Shown: positions 37,923 to 46,555, counted from the stretch's first letter. The stretch: DNA of 64,000 nt from Pseudomonas sp. Marseille-Q3773 (GCF_916618955.1 NZ_OU745390.1:3038001-3102000), one strand, 5' to 3'. A program made the numbers and translations. Notes: a model not told the origin generated them from the letters alone.

Positions 37923-38040
37923 TGCAGGAGCGACCTTGTGTCGCGATGGGGTGCGAAGCGCCCCGGAATGGCAGCTCCATCGCACGAATTCTGGGGCCGT
38001 CTAGCGGCCTTATCGCGACACAAGGCCGCTCCTACAAAGA
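37923..38040. repeat. Inverted REP pair between nrdA and nrdB
   Basis: 'aggagcgaccttgtgtcgcg' and 'cgcgacacaaggccgctcct' are near-perfect inverted arms enclosing about 75 bases; a stable stem in the transcript. Confidence 0.88.
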
Positions 38041-38432
38041 TCGCGCCAATCCCACATCCTGTGCCAGAAAAATAAATAAGCACAACATATAGTGCCATTC
38101 ACGTTTTGCCGCTACACTTCCTCACCGTACCCAATGACACCCGCTTGGTGAACGGATGCACGCCAGACCGGTCGAAAAAGTTACCCTCGCCCGCCAGACA
38201 CGCGTCCCGATCGAAGGCGAATTCCGGTATACTGCGCCCCCTCTGAATAGGGCACCTATCAATTGTCCCTGGCCCCTCCGAGAGGCCTGGCCAGGTACAA
38301 GCCAGAACACACCCGATGTAACGAGAGTCAGCCTCTCGAGCTGTCCATTCGCCGTAACGGCCTTGCGTCAGGCATCACATTCTTAACATCCAACCGGTTG
38401 CCCGAGGGCAACCCTCAAGCAGGAGCCAAACC
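38041..38432 (+). promoter_or_regulatory. Region upstream of nrdB
   Basis: No gene recognised. A good -10 element TATACT at 38228-38233 suggests that nrdB has its own promoter about 200 bases upstream of the ATG. The ATG is preceded by AGGAG. Confidence 0.5.
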
Positions 38433-39683
38433 ATGCTGAGCTGGGACGAATTCGACAAGGAAGACGGCGAAGTCGCCGCCAAAGGCAATACCCCTGCGCA
38501 GGCCGCTGCCGCTGCCACCCTCGACAAGCTCGACAGCGCCGGTGGTGCCGCTGCCCTGGAAGCCCGTGCCGCCAGTGCCGACGACTCCGACGCGGTGAAG
38601 CGCGCCAAGGCTGCCCTGAACGACCTCGACATCGCCGAAGGCCTGGCCGAGCTGGAAGGCTCCAGCGCCCGCGTGCGCGTTGACGAAAAGCGCATGATCA
38701 ACTGCCGCGCCGACCTCAACCAGCTGGTCCCGTTCAAGTACGACTGGGCCTGGCAGAAGTACCTCGACGGTTGCGCCAACCACTGGATGCCGCAAGAGGT
38801 CAACATGACCGCCGACATCGCCCTGTGGAAGAGCATGGACGGCCTGACCGAAGACGAGCGCCGCATCGTCATGCGTAACCTCGGCTTCTTCTCCACTGCC
38901 GACTCGCTGGTCGCCAACAACCTGGCCCTGGCCGTGTACCGCCTGATCACCAACCCGGAGTGCCGCCAGTACATCCTGCGCCAGGCCTTCGAAGAGGCGA
39001 TCCACACCCACGCCTACCAGTACTGCATCGAGTCGCTGGGCATGGATGAAGGCGAGATCTTCAACATGTACCACGAGATCCCGTCGGTGGCGAAGAAAGC
39101 CGCCTGGGGCCTGAAGTACACCCGCGCCATCTCCGACCCGGAATTCAACACCGGTACCGTCGAAACCGACAAGGAGCTGCTGCGCAACCTGATCGCCTAC
39201 TACTGCGTGCTGGAAGGCATCTTCTTCTACTGCGGCTTCACCCAGATCCTGTCCATGGGCCGCCGCAACAAGATGACCGGCGTGGCCGAGCAGTTCCAGT
39301 ACATCCTGCGTGACGAGTCGATGCACCTGAACTTCGGTATCGACGTGATCAACCAGATCAAGATCGAGAACCCGCACCTGTGGGACGCGGCGATGAAGGA
39401 AGAAGCGACCCAGATGATCCTGCAAGGGACCCAGCTGGAGATCGAATACGCCCGTGACACCATGCCACGCGGCGTGCTGGGCATGAACGCCGCGATGATG
39501 GAGGACTACCTCAAGTTCATCGCCAACCGTCGCCTGACCCAGATTGGTCTGAAGGAAGAGTACCCAGGGACTACCAACCCGTTCCCGTGGATGAGCGAGA
39601 TCATGGACTTGAAGAAAGAGAAGAACTTCTTCGAGACCCGCGTGATCGAGTATCAGACCGGTGGGGCGTTGAGCTGGGACTGA
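38433..39683 (+). CDS. nrdB: Class Ia ribonucleotide reductase, beta subunit
   Basis: 416-residue radical-generating subunit. Iron ligands and radical site are visible in '[19 protein letters not shown]', '[20 protein letters not shown]' (E, H), '[18 protein letters not shown]' and '[20 protein letters not shown]' (E, H); the tyrosyl radical residue lies in the helix with 'HTHAYQY'. The N-terminus carries an Ala-rich extension of about 60 residues absent from E. coli NrdB. The C-terminus 'GGALSWD' is the tail that docks onto NrdA. Followed by a strong terminator. Confidence 0.96.
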   Translation: MLSWDEFDKEDGEVAAKGNTPAQAAAAATLDKLDSAGGAAALEARAASADDSDAVKRAKAALNDLDIAEGLAELEGSSARVRVDEKRMINCRADLNQLVPFKYDWAWQKYLDGCANHWMPQEVNMTADIALWKSMDGLTEDERRIVMRNLGFFSTADSLVANNLALAVYRLITNPECRQYILRQAFEEAIHTHAYQYCIESLGMDEGEIFNMYHEIPSVAKKAAWGLKYTRAISDPEFNTGTVETDKELLRNLIAYYCVLEGIFFYCGFTQILSMGRRNKMTGVAEQFQYILRDESMHLNFGIDVINQIKIENPHLWDAAMKEEATQMILQGTQLEIEYARDTMPRGVLGMNAAMMEDYLKFIANRRLTQIGLKEEYPGTTNPFPWMSEIMDLKKEKNFFETRVIEYQTGGALSWD

Positions 39684-39704
39684 TCGTCCGGGCTGAGTAT
39701 CGAG

Positions 39705-39733
39705 AAGGCTGCCGAATGGCAGCCTTTTTTATT
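39705..39733 (+). terminator. Terminator of nrdB
   Basis: Stem 'aaggctgcc' / 'ggcagcctt' with loop 'gaat', followed by TTTTATT. Confidence 0.93.
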
Positions 39734-39755
39734 GCCTGCGAAATCAGAACAGGAA

Positions 39756-39778
39756 GTGTCGCTGATCATCAGCGACAC
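39756..39778. repeat. Perfect palindrome, 11-bp arms, 1-base centre
   Basis: 'gtgtcgctgat' and 'atcagcgacac' around a single C, at the edge of the Rhs island. No T-tract follows, so it is not an ordinary terminator. Confidence 0.7.
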
Positions 39779-39796
39779 GGCTTTGACAGGCCGTAA

Positions 39797-40066
39797 CGGT
39801 ATTATGCATGTGGCTCGCCTATATGCGCCTGTACGTGGGGCACGCTTGCGAGCGCCGGAATTTGCATAGTCCGCCGGCAGTCCCACCCGCTGTTCCGCAT
39901 TGAACCCGGTATCCCCTGCCGCGATGCTCGCGAGCAAGCCTCTGAACTGTTGGGCTATGTGCACGAATTAACCATCCTCGGCCTGATGGAAGAGAAACCG
40001 ATGATGATTTGGGCCTCGCGCTATCTGAGCGCAATGGCGAAACCGGCCAGCAGACCAGCACACTGA
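39797..40066 (+). pseudogene. DUF3077-like gene remnant fused into rhs
   Basis: The frame is open from 39797 to a stop at 40064-40066 but has no ATG. From about 39884 it reads 'HPLFRIEPGIPCRDAREQAS', continues 'ELLGYVHELTILGLMEEKP', and ends near 'MMIWASRYLSAMAKPA'. This resembles the conserved part of DUF3077 proteins of pseudomonads (LF.V..GI...DAREQASELL ... WA..YLSAMAKA). The N-terminal part is missing, and the last residues run into Rhs sequence in another frame at 'aatggcgaaacc'. I take it as the 3' piece of a gene cut by the rearrangement. Confidence 0.6.
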
Positions 40067-41523
40067 GCTGGAACAAAAACGGCCAATTGCAAGCCGATGG
40101 CCAACGCGCCCTGGCCTATACGGCCGCCGGCCAACTGAGCAGCGTCAAGGATGAAAGAGGCGCACTGCTCGCCCGCTATGAATACGACGGCCTGCAACGC
40201 CTGGCGGCGCAATATTGCGAACTGGACCAGACCACGCGCGAACTGCGTTATGACGGTGATGAGCTGATTGGCGAGGTGTGCTACGACAAAACTGGCAACG
40301 CTACCCGCAGCACCTGCATTTCGCCCGGTCTGGCGCAATATGACGACGACCAGGTGCGCTGGCTGATCGACGACCCGCAGGTGGGCATCGTCGGGCAGGT
40401 CTGCGATGGGCAGCTGCAATTGGCGCCGCTGCTGCCGTTCGGTGAGGGCACTGCGCTCAAAGGGCTGGTCAGTGGCTATAACGGCATGCGCCGCGACCCG
40501 GTGACCGGCCAATACCATGCAGGCAACGGTTACCGCAGCTACGACCCGACCCTGCGCCGCTATGCCCAGCCCGACTGGCTGAGCCCGTTCGGTGAAGGGG
40601 GAATCAACGACTACGCTCACTGCCCCGACCCGGTCAACCTGCACGACCCCAGTGGCGCGATCATGCTCAGCCGTTGGGGCCAGGACCAGGAGCAGGCCCA
40701 TTACGAGCAGATCCTGCGCGAGACCAAGCCCATGCCGGTAGGTGGCCGCTGGCGCGGCCTGGCCTTGTCGGCGGTGCTGACGGTAGTGGGCATCATCGCC
40801 TCGGTCATGACCGGTGGTGCGGCTTCGGTCTTGTTCGTTGCCATGACAACCTGCGCGGTACTCTCGTTCGGCTTCGAGGTGGCTTCGGTACTAACGGCCG
40901 AGTCCAACCCCGAGCTGTCCAAGGCGCTTGGCTATGCCTCGCTGGTGTTCGGGGTGCTTTCGCTGGCTGACAGCGCGCTGGGGTTGATCAAGAAGATACC
41001 GGGGTTGATCAAAGGTGTTATGCGCTCGGTGCGCCAGGTCGGCAAAACGCTGGATCGGTTCAAGGCCGGCACAAGGCTCACGCGCAATGCCGTGAGCCCG
41101 GCTGAATACGCGATGCAGGAACTCGGCGCACTGGGCGGTACCGGCCGAGCGGCGGAACCTGCCAGGCGCGGCATGCTGGCCACGCTCAAGGCAGGCGGTG
41201 GCCGGATGCTGGACTATCTGGGCGGGGCACAACCCATCGACCTTGCCAATCCGCGCTATGCACGCATGGGGGCTTACGGCAGAGCCTTACGCGCGGCCCA
41301 CCGCCTGAACAACTTTGCGACCCGTTCACGCCTGGCGAGCAGCGCAGCGTGGATAACAGGCAACGCGGTCGATGCCTATGTCGCGCGCGGCTCCATCGAG
41401 GCCTTCATTACCATTGCAACCGATGACGCTTCCACCCCGATCACGCCATGGGGGCGTTACTCCATTCCGCTGGATCAACTGTATAGCTGGAACTACGGAG
41501 GAGGTGGACATCTGTTGGCTTGA
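40009..41523 (+). CDS. Rhs protein C-terminal fragment with toxin-like tail
   Basis: 504 residues without a credible start (TTG inside the DUF3077 remnant), so probably a displaced 3' end. Residues about 11-110 are YD-type Rhs repeats ('GQLSSVKDERGALLARYEYDGLQRL'). About 157-216 is the Rhs-associated core ('GYNGMRRDPVTGQYHAGNGY', 'YDPTLRRYAQPDW', ending 'VNLHDPSG', where Rhs toxins are normally cleaved). Residues 217-504 are a variable tail with two strongly hydrophobic segments (LALSAVLTVVGIIASVMTGGA; ASVLFVAMTTCAVLSFGFEV), a basic stretch and no nuclease or deaminase motif I know. The Rhs N-terminal part lies 420 bases to the right in opposite orientation. Confidence 0.75.
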   Translation: MGLALSERNGETGQQTSTLSWNKNGQLQADGQRALAYTAAGQLSSVKDERGALLARYEYDGLQRLAAQYCELDQTTRELRYDGDELIGEVCYDKTGNATRSTCISPGLAQYDDDQVRWLIDDPQVGIVGQVCDGQLQLAPLLPFGEGTALKGLVSGYNGMRRDPVTGQYHAGNGYRSYDPTLRRYAQPDWLSPFGEGGINDYAHCPDPVNLHDPSGAIMLSRWGQDQEQAHYEQILRETKPMPVGGRWRGLALSAVLTVVGIIASVMTGGAASVLFVAMTTCAVLSFGFEVASVLTAESNPELSKALGYASLVFGVLSLADSALGLIKKIPGLIKGVMRSVRQVGKTLDRFKAGTRLTRNAVSPAEYAMQELGALGGTGRAAEPARRGMLATLKAGGGRMLDYLGGAQPIDLANPRYARMGAYGRALRAAHRLNNFATRSRLASSAAWITGNAVDAYVARGSIEAFITIATDDASTPITPWGRYSIPLDQLYSWNYGGGGHLLA

Positions 41524-41650
41524 GGTCAGGGCGTTTGCCGGTTGCCCAAATGGGCGATCGGCAACTGGCAAAAATGCCAGTTTCCATTTCTGTGTGATGG
41601 ATCAAGACTGGCGCTTCACAAACGCGTTGCATCCGTGAGGAGCGATAAGC

Positions 41651-41854
41651 ATGAGTACCCGAAAGGTTGCGAAGGTGAAGATGTACAACACCACCCTCAA
41701 AGCAGGTTTCCTGGATTATGAGATTGATGAAGACGATGTCATCCTGGAGCGTGAGGCGGTGGGTTCTTTGAATTTGAAGAACGGCGACGAGGTGACGTTC
41801 GATGTTGAGAAACGGGGCGACAAGCATTATGCCAAGAACGTAAAGCTCAAGTGA
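41651..41854 (+). CDS. Small divergent cold-shock-fold protein, possible immunity protein
   Basis: 67 residues: MSTRKVAKVKMYNTTLKAGF... The pattern 'VAKVKMYNTTLKAGFLDYEI... GSLNLKNGDEVTFDVEKRGDKHYAKNVKL' follows the five-strand cold-shock layout, but RNP1 (KGFGFI) has become LKAGFLD and RNP2 (VFVHF) has become DVILER. Nucleic-acid-binding aromatics are therefore mostly lost. GAGGAG lies 8 bases before the ATG. It sits directly after the Rhs toxin-like tail on the same strand, the usual place of the immunity gene; that role is inference. Confidence 0.6.
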   Translation: MSTRKVAKVKMYNTTLKAGFLDYEIDEDDVILEREAVGSLNLKNGDEVTFDVEKRGDKHYAKNVKLK

Positions 41855-41861
41855 CAAGGCA

Positions 41862-41910
41862 GGGGCGGATAGCAAGCTTCACAATACCGGCTGTTGCCAA
41901 TATCCGCCCC
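41862..41910. terminator. Inverted repeat between convergent Rhs-island genes
   Basis: 'ggggcggata' (41862-41871) and 'tatccgcccc' (41901-41910), 10-base perfect arms with a 29-base loop, between the small gene and the end of the leftward Rhs gene. Confidence 0.5.
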
Positions 41911-41942
41911 CAGCCCATCAATGCTGCATACCTAACTCAGCA

Positions 41943-44900
41943 TCATCCATCAGTGCCTTCGCGGTTGAAACCGTCCCGTTCACTGTGCACCTGCCACTGC
42001 CCGGCACCGGTCAGTGCGTGCACCTGGCGCGCCTGCAGGCGGCCAAGCTCGTCGTAGCGGTACAGCACATCCTGGTGCTCCTGGCAGCTGCGCAGCAGCC
42101 GTCCTTCGCCGTCGACAAACACCCGTTGGGTGCGGCCGTCTGCGCGCAGGGCAGCGATGCTCTGCCCACGCAGGGTTTGCCATTCGCTGCCCCGCAGCGT
42201 GCCGCGTGGCGTTTTTTCCACGGTCTGCCGGCGGCCGGGCACCTGGGCGCTGATGAGGGTGTGTTGCCAGCCGATGCCGGTTTCGCTGGGCGCGGCCTTC
42301 AGTTCTGCCACGCCGTCCTTGTTCGTCTGGCTGAACAGTGCGCGGCCATTGGCCTCGAAGCGTGTGCCGTTGGCATCGCGCAGTGTCTGCAGCTGGGTTT
42401 TGTCGGGCAGCGTCACGGTCTGGTCGTTTAGCCCGTATTCGCGGCTGCCTACTTTTCGGGTTTTCAGCTTGCCGGGGTCGGTCACTGTCTGGGTGGCAAT
42501 GACCTTGCCGTCGACGGTCAGCTGGGTGACCTGGTTGCTGAAGCCGTGGTAGGTGCGCTCGATCGTGCTGGCATCCGGCCGGGTGACTTTGGTTACCCGG
42601 CCGAGAAGGTCGCGTTCGAGCGAGTAGGCCAGGGTCTGCTTGCCCACGGTGCGGGCGTGGTAGGTGATATGACCGTTGGCGTCGTATTTTTGGTCGAGTT
42701 GCAGGTGCTGGGTGCTGGCGTGATCCGCCCATTGCACCGAGTGTTCGAAAGTGCCGTTGGATTTGGCCGTGCGGGTGGTTGTTCGCTTCGACAGGCAGTG
42801 AGAGCCCAAGCCTTGTTGCTCGATTGTTTTTACCTCTTGGTCTTCCAAGGCTAGAGACTCAACTGAATAGGCTTGAGAAGACTTTGATCCCCATAGCACT
42901 TGCTGAACTGTCTCTTCAAGCTCAGCAGCAGTGGGGGCTTTTGTTTCTTGATTGATTGGTTCCATAGGGAAGAAACATGCAGGGAAGAAACATGCATATA
43001 TATCAAATATGTCTTTGATGGGAGGCGCTTTGTGGATGTCCTCTGGAATGGGCCTTATGAAGGGCGACCGTTCAGGGTCGTTGTATATTATTGCGTCTGT
43101 CAAACCCTCCGAGTCCTTTAGTTTGGCTAGGGTTTGGATGAATTTCATCAGTCGGTAGCTATCAACTTCAAGCATGACTTCACCGGCCGCTTTTTTGATT
43201 GAAAGAAGGGCCTTGCCAATAGTGTTTACATCATAATAAGTGTCTCCCACAAAAACTACTTTTGATCTATCATGTGGTTTTTTTGAGTCCACCTTCTGAA
43301 GGGTTCTTAATACCTTGTACACAAAATCATAGTGTCTGGGAAAAAACTTAAGATCGCTGTAGTCCCATTGGACAGCGAAAACATTTGCCTGTGTATCGAC
43401 TGGAACCTGATCATCTTGGGTCCCCAAGGCTTCTTGCTCCAGCCATGGCTGCCTCCCGGCCAGCCTGCGCAAAGGCCTATCCTTGCGCACCGCCTGCCCA
43501 CCCGGCAGGTAATCCCACGCCCAACTCCCGAGTACTTGCAGGCAAAGCGTGTCGCCCTGCCTCGGGCTGAACGACTCGTCGCAGGCCAGGGCCTGCACGA
43601 TGTTGGCGGCAAATGGCGCAGTGCTGAAGGCGCGATAACGTGAAGGGCTCCATAGGCGAAGGGGTTCGCTCGCCGTTGAAAAGGTGTTGTCAGCACTCCA
43701 GCCACCGGCGGTGATCGGTTCACCTGCCGCCGCTAGATGGTCGGCAAAGGCTTTTGGCCACTGGCTGATGGAGAGCTTGCCCTTTTGCGCCGTGTAATCG
43801 ATCTTGCGTATGTCACCACTCAGCCGGTCGATGAGAAAGGCACTCAGCACTTCGCCTTCGACCAATGCACGGCCGGCCTTGATCGTGCTGCTGGCGCTCC
43901 AGCCAGTCTCGATACTGCCGAGCCGCTCAAGCGAAAAGTCGCTCATGTCGGGGAGAAAACCGTCATTTTGGGTGGTGATCGCGTAGGGTCTCGAGACGGC
44001 ACGCATTGCCTCCCTGGGCTCATCGATTTCGCGCACCGTCAGCTTGAGCTTCAAGGTGGTACGCAAGAGTACTGACCAGTCTTTCTTGTGTGCTTCAACC
44101 TCGTCTCGGTCGCCGGTCTTGCGGAAGAACGCTTGTACAGGCAGGTGAGCGTTCACGCTTTCCACAAATGCATCGATACGCCCGAGCAGGTTGTCTTCGT
44201 CGGTGGTGTAGTCGAGAACGCAGGGCCAAGATTTGATCGGGTTATTACTGGGGCCATCACGAAGACAGATTTCCACCACCCGCGTGCCAGTGCCGCCAGG
44301 TGGAGGTTGAACACACTCCTGAAGAACCTGGGCAATGCTGGCGGCTTTCCCGTCAGCGGTATGCAGCACGCGGGCTACCCGGTCATCAACCAGATGCCCA
44401 AGCGCAATGCGCAGCGGCACATCAGCGCGCCAGAATGTGCCACTGTCTTCAGGGCCGAACGGACCATCGGGTGAGTCATCGGTGCCCAGGCGCAGATAAT
44501 TGCCCAAAAGCGATGCGTTAAGCTGGTCGCGGATGAATGCAGGCCATTTGTCTGGGGTGTTATGGCCTTTGAGGTCGAAAATCAGGGGCGAGCCGGGCAT
44601 GGAGGCGCCAGTGTCGTCGTCGAGCACAGTGATCCAGCGAGGGTAGGTGCCGGTCGCCAACTTAGCATCGATCGTTGCATGGCGTACCCAAGTTGCCTGG
44701 CGCACCGTCAGCTTGAGCTTCAAGGTGGTACGCAAGAGTACTGACCAGTCTTTCTTGTGTGCTTCAACCTCGTCTCGGTCGCCGGTCTTGCGGAAGAACG
44801 CTTGTACAGGCAGGTGAGCGTTCACGCTTTCCACAAATGCATCGATACGCCCGAGCAGGTTGTCTTCGTCGGTGGTGTAGTCGAGAACGCAGGGCCAAGA

Positions 44901-45914
44901 TTTGATCGGGTTATTACTGGGGCCATCACGAAGACAGATTTCCACCACCCGCGTGCCAGTGCCGCCAGGTGGAGGTTGAACACACTCCTGAAGAACCTGG
45001 GCAATGCTGGCGGCTTTCCCGTCAGCGGTATGCAGCACGCGGGCTACCCGGTCATCAACCAGATGCCCAAGCGCAATGCGCAGCGGCACATCAGCGCGCC
45101 AGAATGTGCCACTGTCTTCAGGGCCGAACGGACCATCGGGTGAGTCATCGGTGCCCAGGCGCAGATAATTGCCCAAAAGCGATGCGTTAAGCTGGTCGCG
45201 GATGAATGCAGGCCATTTGTCTGGGGTGTTATGGCCTGTGAGGTCGAAAATCAGGGGCGAGCCGGGCATGGGGGCGCCAGTGCTGTCGTCGAGCACAGTG
45301 ATCCAGCGAGGGTAGGTGCCGGTCGCCAACGTAGCATCGATCGTTGCATGGCGAACCCAACCGGTTCCAACCCCTGGGTTGGGAGCTGGCTTGGTCACCA
45401 ACGCCTTTAGCAGATACACATTGCTCACTTGGCTGAACAACGTGTGCTGGCCATCCCATGCGCCCCATTTCTGCAAGGGGTCATACTGTTTTTTGAGCGC
45501 CTCGAAAGTCTGGGATTGTTTGGCATCCAGACTGAATACGAATTCATGCTCACCGATTACGGGGTTGATGGTTACATATCCGAATATGCAGTACGCGTAG
45601 GCAGATGCGCCGGTTCCGTAGATGAGATCAACCAACACCGGGCCGGATGCAGGGGTCAGGGCTTTCCAGTCTTTTTGTTCAACGCGCTCTGCCCCCGACG
45701 CAAGGATGAGCGCGATCTGCTTCGTAAATTCCTGCACCCTCTGCTCGAGCTGGGGCACCGCAGTGATGTCGGTGTAGGCAACTTCCGGCGCCTTATTGGC
45801 CTGTATTTTGACAGCAGACGCTGTTGCCTCCACGAACTTCCCCGTCACTCCATTGACAGTGATGGTGTCCTGGCCTTTGAAAAACTTCCTGAAGTTGGCT
45901 TCGGTGAACAGCAT
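41943..45914 (-). CDS. Rhs family protein, N-terminal part, truncated
   Basis: 1323 residues from ATG 45914 (GGAAGGA upstream; a longer frame starts at 45977). Residues 1-182 are an unrecognised N-terminal domain (MLFTEANFRKFFKGQDTITV). About 183-628 are two nearly identical 223-residue units from a tandem duplication. About 629-1060 are mixed unknown sequence with an A/T-richer stretch (about 855-1020). About 1070-1315 are Rhs/YD repeats ('YDANGHITYHARTVGKQTLAYSLERDLLGRV', 'YRYDELGRLQARQ'). The chain ends abruptly at 'ERDGFNREGTDG', before the Rhs core, so the protein lacks core and toxin. No PAAR or VgrG-binding motif was seen. Confidence 0.75.
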   Translation of the reverse strand: MLFTEANFRKFFKGQDTITVNGVTGKFVEATASAVKIQANKAPEVAYTDITAVPQLEQRVQEFTKQIALILASGAERVEQKDWKALTPASGPVLVDLIYGTGASAYAYCIFGYVTINPVIGEHEFVFSLDAKQSQTFEALKKQYDPLQKWGAWDGQHTLFSQVSNVYLLKALVTKPAPNPGVGTGWVRHATIDATLATGTYPRWITVLDDSTGAPMPGSPLIFDLTGHNTPDKWPAFIRDQLNASLLGNYLRLGTDDSPDGPFGPEDSGTFWRADVPLRIALGHLVDDRVARVLHTADGKAASIAQVLQECVQPPPGGTGTRVVEICLRDGPSNNPIKSWPCVLDYTTDEDNLLGRIDAFVESVNAHLPVQAFFRKTGDRDEVEAHKKDWSVLLRTTLKLKLTVRQATWVRHATIDAKLATGTYPRWITVLDDDTGASMPGSPLIFDLKGHNTPDKWPAFIRDQLNASLLGNYLRLGTDDSPDGPFGPEDSGTFWRADVPLRIALGHLVDDRVARVLHTADGKAASIAQVLQECVQPPPGGTGTRVVEICLRDGPSNNPIKSWPCVLDYTTDEDNLLGRIDAFVESVNAHLPVQAFFRKTGDRDEVEAHKKDWSVLLRTTLKLKLTVREIDEPREAMRAVSRPYAITTQNDGFLPDMSDFSLERLGSIETGWSASSTIKAGRALVEGEVLSAFLIDRLSGDIRKIDYTAQKGKLSISQWPKAFADHLAAAGEPITAGGWSADNTFSTASEPLRLWSPSRYRAFSTAPFAANIVQALACDESFSPRQGDTLCLQVLGSWAWDYLPGGQAVRKDRPLRRLAGRQPWLEQEALGTQDDQVPVDTQANVFAVQWDYSDLKFFPRHYDFVYKVLRTLQKVDSKKPHDRSKVVFVGDTYYDVNTIGKALLSIKKAAGEVMLEVDSYRLMKFIQTLAKLKDSEGLTDAIIYNDPERSPFIRPIPEDIHKAPPIKDIFDIYACFFPACFFPMEPINQETKAPTAAELEETVQQVLWGSKSSQAYSVESLALEDQEVKTIEQQGLGSHCLSKRTTTRTAKSNGTFEHSVQWADHASTQHLQLDQKYDANGHITYHARTVGKQTLAYSLERDLLGRVTKVTRPDASTIERTYHGFSNQVTQLTVDGKVIATQTVTDPGKLKTRKVGSREYGLNDQTVTLPDKTQLQTLRDANGTRFEANGRALFSQTNKDGVAELKAAPSETGIGWQHTLISAQVPGRRQTVEKTPRGTLRGSEWQTLRGQSIAALRADGRTQRVFVDGEGRLLRSCQEHQDVLYRYDELGRLQARQVHALTGAGQWQVHSERDGFNREGTDG
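44031..45368 (-). repeat. 669-bp in-frame tandem duplication inside the Rhs gene
   Basis: 44031-44699 and 44700-45368 are the two copies (223 codons each). About the first 540 bases of each, on the plus strand, are identical as far as I can read. About six to eight differences cluster in the last roughly 130 bases, giving four residue changes (T/K, S/D, P/S, T/K). Confidence 0.92.
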
Positions 45915-46193
45915 GACAGGCGTCCTTCCAGGGTCGGCATGAGGTCCCATGAAGCGCCTGGACGAAGATGAAGACAACTGGCAAAAATGATAGTTATCTT
46001 GTCGCGATCCTGGCCGGATTTCCGGCTAGCAGGTGTAAGCCTGTGCCAGCGAAAGCGCCAATACAGTGTCCTACAAACTACGGCATTGCCTGGCGTTCAC
46101 CATCGAGATCGTGTTTCCAGGCGCTTAAGAACGCTCACATAGCGGCATCCCGTTCCCGTCAGAAACGGCTCTCCCACATCAGGATGGCCAAAC

Positions 46194-46490
46194 ATGTACC
46201 GTACCCCCACCCTCTTCACCCGCCACAACCGCCCCCTCCACACCCTCTGGCTCGAATCCCAAGCCTGGTTCTGCGCCCACGAACTCGGCCGGCTGAGCGC
46301 TCGCTTCTTCGACGAACAATACATTCGCAAGCTCGACCCGGATCAGTACCGCAACGTTCAGCTGCTGCGCTACGGTCAGTACCAAGAGACCACGATGGTC
46401 AGCGAGTCCGGGGCCTATACCTTGCTGGCGCATCATCATGTTCCGGAGAATCGCCATTTGCGCTGGTGGCTGACCCATGTCGAAGTTTAG
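46194..46490 (+). CDS. Bro-N domain small protein
   Basis: 98 residues: 'TLWLESQAWFCAHELGRLSARFFDEQYIRKLDPDQYRNVQLLR... SESGAYTLLAHHHVPENRHLRWWLTHVEV'. The pattern (W.....WF.A.ELG ... L..D..R ... SESG.Y.L) matches the Bro-N fold found in phage antirepressors and many solitary Pseudomonas genes. Length is the Bro-N domain alone. Divergent from the Rhs gene. Role unknown; probably nucleic-acid binding. Confidence 0.75.
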   Translation: MYRTPTLFTRHNRPLHTLWLESQAWFCAHELGRLSARFFDEQYIRKLDPDQYRNVQLLRYGQYQETTMVSESGAYTLLAHHHVPENRHLRWWLTHVEV

Positions 46491-46555
46491 TTGGCGGGAA
46501 TGCGCGCAACGGGCGCTGCGGTTGCATGGGGTTCAAGCGGCGGGTTTGCCTGGGC

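Noticed and set aside
39653..39964. 103-residue leftward frame after nrdB
   Set aside because: Runs through the nrdB terminator and the palindrome; the DUF3077-like frame on the other strand explains the region better.
41943..45977. Start of the Rhs N-terminal gene at 45977
   Set aside because: ATG 45914 has a good Shine-Dalgarno (GGAAGGA) whereas the upstream codon does not, and the extra 21 residues are Ser/Arg-rich and featureless.
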